Below are positions 39,072 through 42,152 of a stretch of 42,152 nucleotides of DNA, in pieces. The DNA is from Clostridiales bacterium. GTDB taxonomy: Bacteria > Bacillota > Clostridia > Lachnospirales > Anaerotignaceae. A program made the position numbers and the translations under genes. Location of the stretch: positions 1-42,152 of the forward strand of contig JAGZLR010000016.1 of assembly GCA_018364635.1 (NCBI GenBank). The letters run 5' to 3'. The notes beneath the pieces are model-generated. The model worked only from the letters and a program-made list of their open reading frames with translations. It was not told the origin of the DNA and made no database searches. How positions within the stretch are numbered: the stretch's first letter is position 1; each line of letters starts with the position of its first letter.

Positions 39072-39100
39072 ATCATATACTATTGTTATGATTTTGTCAA
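39072..39100 (-). promoter_or_regulatory. Promoter of thlA-crt-hbd
   Basis: On the minus strand TTGACA (39095-39100) and TATGAT (39072-39077) are 17 bases apart, giving a leader of about 70 bases. Confidence 0.8.
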
Positions 39101-39379
39101 TACCATTTTTTGAAATATTTGCTATATATTTTTTATTTTTACTTTATTCCATATTGATTTTGCACAATATTTTTATCGACTGCATTATCTATCGATTTTT
39201 TTCATCAAAAATCAATGGGGTAAATCTCCATTCTTTCGTTATTGTATACAATTTCGAAAAATCGTATTTATTAACACAGAATTAGATTCCGTAAAATCTT
39301 CGATTTTATTTTCATTGTACACCAGTTTTCAAAAGAATTTAAACATCTCTATATTGTTACCGCAGTCTTTCTTCCAATT

Positions 39380-40348
39380 TTACTTTGTTATTCTTTTGTT
39401 AATTCTAGCCTTGTAATTTTGTTTTCTTTCCTTTGTATTTTCCGCCTGCATCCTCTCCCTTTGCTGAATTCTATCAGGTAGCTGTTCCATTTCTTCTGGA
39501 GTTTCCAGCGTAATTCTACCTAATTTACCGCCACGAAATTCATCCAGCAGTATCTTTGAAGTTCGAACAAGATCTATCTGACCTTTCTGAAGAAGAAACC
39601 CTCTCGATTTGCCGATCGCTTCTAAAATTTGATGCGGCTCCTTTTCTTGCTCCCAATCAACTTTATAACGATCTTTCAATACCTGTGGTGTGTGATCTTC
39701 CAAAAATTGGATTAACCTACATGCAAGAGTTTCTGAATCAAGGATATCATCATTTATTGCTCCTGTAAAGGCCAGTTTCATTCCCACTTCCTGGTCCTCA
39801 AATTTAGGCCATAAAATTCCAGGAGTATCCAATAATTCCAAATCTTTTTTCACACGAATCCACTGTTTTCCTCTGGTAACTCCAGGTTTATCCCCTGTTC
39901 TTGTCATTGCTTTTCCTATATATTTGTTAACAAAGGTAGACTTTCCTACATTCGGGATGCCAACAATCATGGCACGAATAGGAACAAACAACCTTCCTTT
40001 TGCCCGCTGACTTTCAATTTTTTCTTTCATCAGCTCTTTCGCAGCTCCTGTAACCAGTGAAACGCCTTTTCCTGTCAATGAATCCGCTAAAATCACTCGA
40101 TATCCCTTGTTTTCATAATAGTGTGACCATTGATTTGTCATCTCTGCTGAAGCCAAATCTGATTTATTCATAATAAGAATCCGTTTTTTATTTTTCGCAA
40201 GGGTTTCTATTTCTGGATTTTTACTGCTGTAGGGAATTCTCGCATCCACTAATTCGATAACAATATCTACCAGAGCGATATCTTCCTGCATCATCCTTTT
40301 TGTCTTTGTCATATGCCCAGGAAACCATTGTATATTCATATTATTCAT
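39380..40348 (-). CDS. rbgA: Ribosome biogenesis GTPase RbgA (YlqF)
   Basis: The 322-residue GTPase has circularly permuted G motifs: G4 NKSD (61-64), G1 GIPNVGKS (130-137), G2-type threonine near GDKPGVTRG, and G3 DTPG (174-177). The start NIQWFPGHMTKTKRMM is the RbgA signature. RbgA helps late assembly of the 50S subunit. The C-terminal domain (about 200-322) ends in a lysine- and arginine-rich tail (KERKQNYKARINKRITK), suited to bind rRNA. Two ATG codons 9 bases apart could start it; the Shine-Dalgarno is weak for both. In many Firmicutes it lies near rplS and rnhB; here neither is adjacent. Confidence 0.95.
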   Translation of the reverse strand: MNNMNIQWFPGHMTKTKRMMQEDIALVDIVIELVDARIPYSSKNPEIETLAKNKKRILIMNKSDLASAEMTNQWSHYYENKGYRVILADSLTGKGVSLVTGAAKELMKEKIESQRAKGRLFVPIRAMIVGIPNVGKSTFVNKYIGKAMTRTGDKPGVTRGKQWIRVKKDLELLDTPGILWPKFEDQEVGMKLAFTGAINDDILDSETLACRLIQFLEDHTPQVLKDRYKVDWEQEKEPHQILEAIGKSRGFLLQKGQIDLVRTSKILLDEFRGGKLGRITLETPEEMEQLPDRIQQRERMQAENTKERKQNYKARINKRITK

Positions 40349-40460
40349 TTCTTTCTACATTTTCCTTTCGTATTCTTCTTCTATTTATTGATAACACCTT
40401 TGTAACCACGATATCTTTTGGACTGACATTTCCCCTTTTTTTCATTATTCATTCCATGAA

Positions 40461-40535
40461 CTATTTATTCTTAGCCTTCCAAATTCTATCTGACAATAGG
40501 AAATTTCTGTAATTCCTTCCCTGAATGGCTCTCAT
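40461..40535 (-). CDS. Possible 24-residue peptide
   Basis: The frame starts with ATG behind AGGAGGATTGT and encodes a basic peptide with RNYRNFLLSDRIWKAKNK at its end. It could be a leader or a gene remnant. I know no family for it, and only the ribosome-binding site supports it. Confidence 0.25.
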   Translation of the reverse strand: MRAIQGRNYRNFLLSDRIWKAKNK

Positions 40536-40866
40536 ACAATCCTCCTAGTTCCATATAACACTTCTGAGCCCGAAAATTTAGCGAAAGGAAACGTTATCTA
40601 TGCTGACGGTCTATATATCGTTAGAACAATTTATCTAAAATGATTCCTGTCTAACTACTATATCTATTCTTTTCAATATACTAAATATGTAGGATGTATT
40701 TTTGAAAATTTTTCCCTTCCTGCCATATCTGCTTATCTCATACGAACAGACCATCACATAACGTTTTTTGAATTTTTCAAGCTTCTTCTTCTGTTGGTCC
40801 ATAAAAACATTTTCTTCTGCGATTGTATTATATGAAATTATACCACAAAAGGAGGTGTTGGTCGAT

Positions 40867-40959
40867 ATGCTGTTCTCAATACATGTAGACACTTTTCTCC
40901 AAATATTCACAAGTCCTATCCTGCTGTACCTGAAGGTATCATCTGTTTCCATACGCTAA
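40867..40959 (+). CDS. Possible 30-residue hydrophobic peptide
   Basis: The ATG at 40867 lies 11-12 bases after AAAGGAGGTG. The peptide is hydrophobic in its middle and almost uncharged, with one terminal arginine. The AAAGGAGGTG leader resembles that of holin-like type I toxins of Firmicutes, but sequence similarity to those is not evident and the spacing is long. Confidence 0.2.
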   Translation: MLFSIHVDTFLQIFTSPILLYLKVSSVSIR

Positions 40960-40985
40960 TGATAGAGCTATTTTCTTCATAAACA

Positions 40986-41801
40986 TTACCGTACTTTCCT
41001 GCGCATAGCCCTTTTCATTTTTTTCTTTGCATTTGTCTGTCTATGTGACTTCATTTCTTTTATTCCACTGGACATTAACAACAACATCATAGCCCATAAA
41101 ACCATAATGCCAATTCCACAGGTGGCCAAAAAAAGATTAGGTGCTGTGGTCGTTGCAACATATTCACTCATATCAAACCCCACTAGAATGAGTGCCGCTG
41201 AAAACGGGTATAAACTAGCAAGGGCACCACCTTTAAAAAACATCATGCTATACCCTAAAAAAAATGCTAACATAGAACCACTCAAGTATGCTCCCCGCAT
41301 CTTCCCAAAAATCAGAATAAACGGCATGCATACCAAATAAGTTGTCAAAGCCGCCATTATAACTTGTGTACCACAGCGGAAAAACATCTCAGTACGCAGT
41401 CCAGGCAAACCAACCATCACTCCTGTGATTAGAGTAACACCAACACTGTAGATCCCCAGCAGAATCGCCAACATACCACAGAGAAGAAGTTTGACACCTA
41501 ACAGCTTTGACATCGAAATAGGGACTGTCATAATATTTTTTAATGTATCATGAGCAGATTCTCTGTCAATGAGCCAACCACCAATCATGACCACAGATAT
41601 AGGGAGAAACATCTGGGTATTCCCCCAGATAACATTCTCGAAAAAAGTTATAAAATCAAAGTTAGGATTTCGGTATTCCGCCGAAATAATCAACTGGCTT
41701 CCATATTGAACAAAGGGACAAAGAGTCATAGCTACAATCCCCACTAGAAAAATCTGACAGCGACGTAGTTTCAGCAATTCTGATTTCAGTACATTCCACA
41801 T
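40986..41801 (-). CDS. ABC-2 type transporter permease (lantibiotic-immunity-like)
   Basis: The 271-residue protein has about six membrane helices and the beginning WNVLKSELLKLRRCQIFLVG, typical of ABC-2 permeases of bacitracin/lantibiotic export or immunity systems (BcrB, EpiE/MutE types). VWGNTQMFLPISVVMIGGWLIDRESAHDTLKNI includes the conserved loop (read in parts: GGWLIDRESAHDTLKN) common to this group. The C-terminus is strongly basic. GGGAGG precedes the ATG. It directly follows a second permease gene, so the two probably form one heteromeric exporter with an ATPase encoded beyond the window edge. The substrate is unknown. Confidence 0.88.
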   Translation of the reverse strand: MWNVLKSELLKLRRCQIFLVGIVAMTLCPFVQYGSQLIISAEYRNPNFDFITFFENVIWGNTQMFLPISVVMIGGWLIDRESAHDTLKNIMTVPISMSKLLGVKLLLCGMLAILLGIYSVGVTLITGVMVGLPGLRTEMFFRCGTQVIMAALTTYLVCMPFILIFGKMRGAYLSGSMLAFFLGYSMMFFKGGALASLYPFSAALILVGFDMSEYVATTTAPNLFLATCGIGIMVLWAMMLLLMSSGIKEMKSHRQTNAKKKMKRAMRRKVR

Positions 41802-41816
41802 TACTTCATCCCTCCC

Positions 41817-42152
41817 TTAAATTTCTTGGCATCGGTAGACCAACGCAATCAGAGTAAGAAATATCGCAGCTTCCACAAAAATGACGCTAAATACTTGGAC
41901 ATGATTCAAAAAATAAGGGCTAATACGTTCCAACAGCGCTTCCAATTCTGTGCTAATCTGGCTCTGATTATAAAATTGGAATGTCCAGCGGAAAGCCAGC
42001 GGTCCTGGCAATAACGTTCCGACATTCAGACCAAAAGATTGTGTCAAAAAAATATCGTTCATAGAAAGGATATAGTTTATCATAGTATAAAAGAAGGTAA
42101 GCACAACTGACACAATATAATTTTTATTAAGAAGAATTACCATTAAAATACA
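41817..42152 (-). CDS. ABC-2 type transporter permease, C-terminal part (cut by window edge)
   Basis: The last 111 codons of a membrane protein are visible; the frame stays open to base 42152, so the start is outside. Helices are at about 9-27 of the visible part and at the end (VFSVIFVEAAIFLTLIALVY). This end, followed by YRCQEI, is typical of small ABC-2 permeases. It lies 15 bases upstream of the next permease gene. Paired permeases of this size occur in lantibiotic immunity and bacitracin-type exporters. Confidence 0.75.
   Translation of the reverse strand, partial: CILMVILLNKNYIVSVVLTFFYTMINYILSMNDIFLTQSFGLNVGTLLPGPLAFRWTFQFYNQSQISTELEALLERISPYFLNHVQVFSVIFVEAAIFLTLIALVYRCQEI

Larger units (their letters stand above)
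38997..39379. other. Intergenic region upstream of thlA
   Basis: This 383-base AT-rich stretch holds the thlA promoter and Rex-like site (39041-39100). The remaining part up to 39379 has no gene and no clear terminator for rbgA; TAAAATC-TTC-GATTTTA at 39292-39308 is a weak hairpin without a U-run. Confidence 0.6.
40349..40985. other. Gene-poor region with two possible tiny peptides
   Basis: No normal gene is supported in these 637 bases. Two tiny frames stand out because of strong Shine-Dalgarno sites. On the minus strand, 40461-40535 encodes 24 residues (MRAIQGRNYRNFLLSDRIWK..., basic) with AGGAGG 5-6 bases upstream. On the plus strand, 40867-40959 encodes 30 mostly hydrophobic residues (MLFSIHVDTFLQIFTSPILL...) behind AAAGGAGGTG. 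A 105-codon minus frame (40635-40952) across the region has no convincing start. The region could be decayed DNA, a toxin-like peptide locus or a small RNA. Confidence 0.4.

Noticed and set aside
39292..39308. Hairpin TAAAATC-TTC-GATTTTA as rbgA terminator
   Set aside because: The stem is all A-T but for one pair and no U-run follows on the minus strand.
40635..40952. 105-codon minus-strand frame in the gene-poor segment
   Set aside because: There is no ribosome-binding site at its start or at the internal ATG (40802), no recognisable domain, and no nearby terminator.
1..42152. tRNA or rRNA genes, CRISPR arrays, insertion sequences, replication origin
   Set aside because: Gaps between genes were read on both strands; no cloverleaf, no regularly spaced repeats, no transposase and no DnaA-box cluster were seen.

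Overview
The window (about 41% GC by eye) comes from an anaerobic, low-GC Firmicute of the Clostridia, most likely a Lachnospiraceae-type gut bacterium. The evidence is a streptococcal/clostridial-style FAS II operon led by a MarR regulator, a thl-crt-hbd butyrate-pathway operon, pyruvate formate-lyase behind a ZTP riboswitch, a piece of the sporulation sigma factor sigK, and strong GGAGG ribosome-binding sites with several TTG starts. Almost every gene is on the minus strand. The exceptions are two small unknown genes (2768, 29088) and one flavoenzyme (24418). No tRNA, rRNA, CRISPR array, insertion sequence or phage gene was seen.

Layout. 1-2631: phosphate-signalling operon pstB-phoU-phoP-phoR (phoR cut by the window edge) without pstSCA. 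2768-3482: small unknown gene, then a Fur/PerR-family regulator with a perfect 13-1-13 palindrome against its -10 box. 3550-6251: two-gene OpuB-type osmolyte (or ergothioneine-type) ABC importer. 6646-6960: sigK 5' half ending at the position where skin elements interrupt sigK elsewhere. 7073-10139: mltG-trmR-trhP (cell wall and tRNA wobble uridine). 10211-14266: larE-larB-larC (nickel-pincer cofactor) plus a MATE exporter. 14446-24140: complete fabT-fabH-acpP-fabK-fabD-fabG-fabF-accB-fabZ-accC-accD-accA operon. 24418-25470: divergent FabX-like flavoenzyme. 25565-28234: two LCP cell-wall ligases. 28388-29336: two tandem small HTH regulators and a small divergent gene. 29378-32523: ZTP riboswitch-pflB-pflA. 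32629-35729: ppx-ppk1. 36096-38996: thl-crt-hbd with a Rex-like operator. 39380-40348: rbgA. 40349-40985: gene-poor. 40986-42152: two ABC-2 permeases, the second incomplete.

How the parts work together. The fab operon makes malonyl-CoA (accBCDA) and elongates acyl-ACP with FabK as enoyl reductase, but has no FabA or FabM to make cis-unsaturated chains. The divergent gene at 24418 resembles Helicobacter FabX, a flavin and [4Fe-4S] decanoyl-ACP dehydrogenase/isomerase. It shares a near-identical 19-bp palindrome with the fab promoter, presumably the FabT site. I regard this as the most interesting system in the window: an oxygen-independent unsaturated fatty acid branch co-regulated with FAS II. 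Other points worth attention are the sigK fragment, a LarC whose N-terminal hallmark motifs are eroded beside intact LarB and LarE, an internal terminator-like hairpin between fabK and fabD, and an extra inverted repeat downstream of the ZTP riboswitch terminator.
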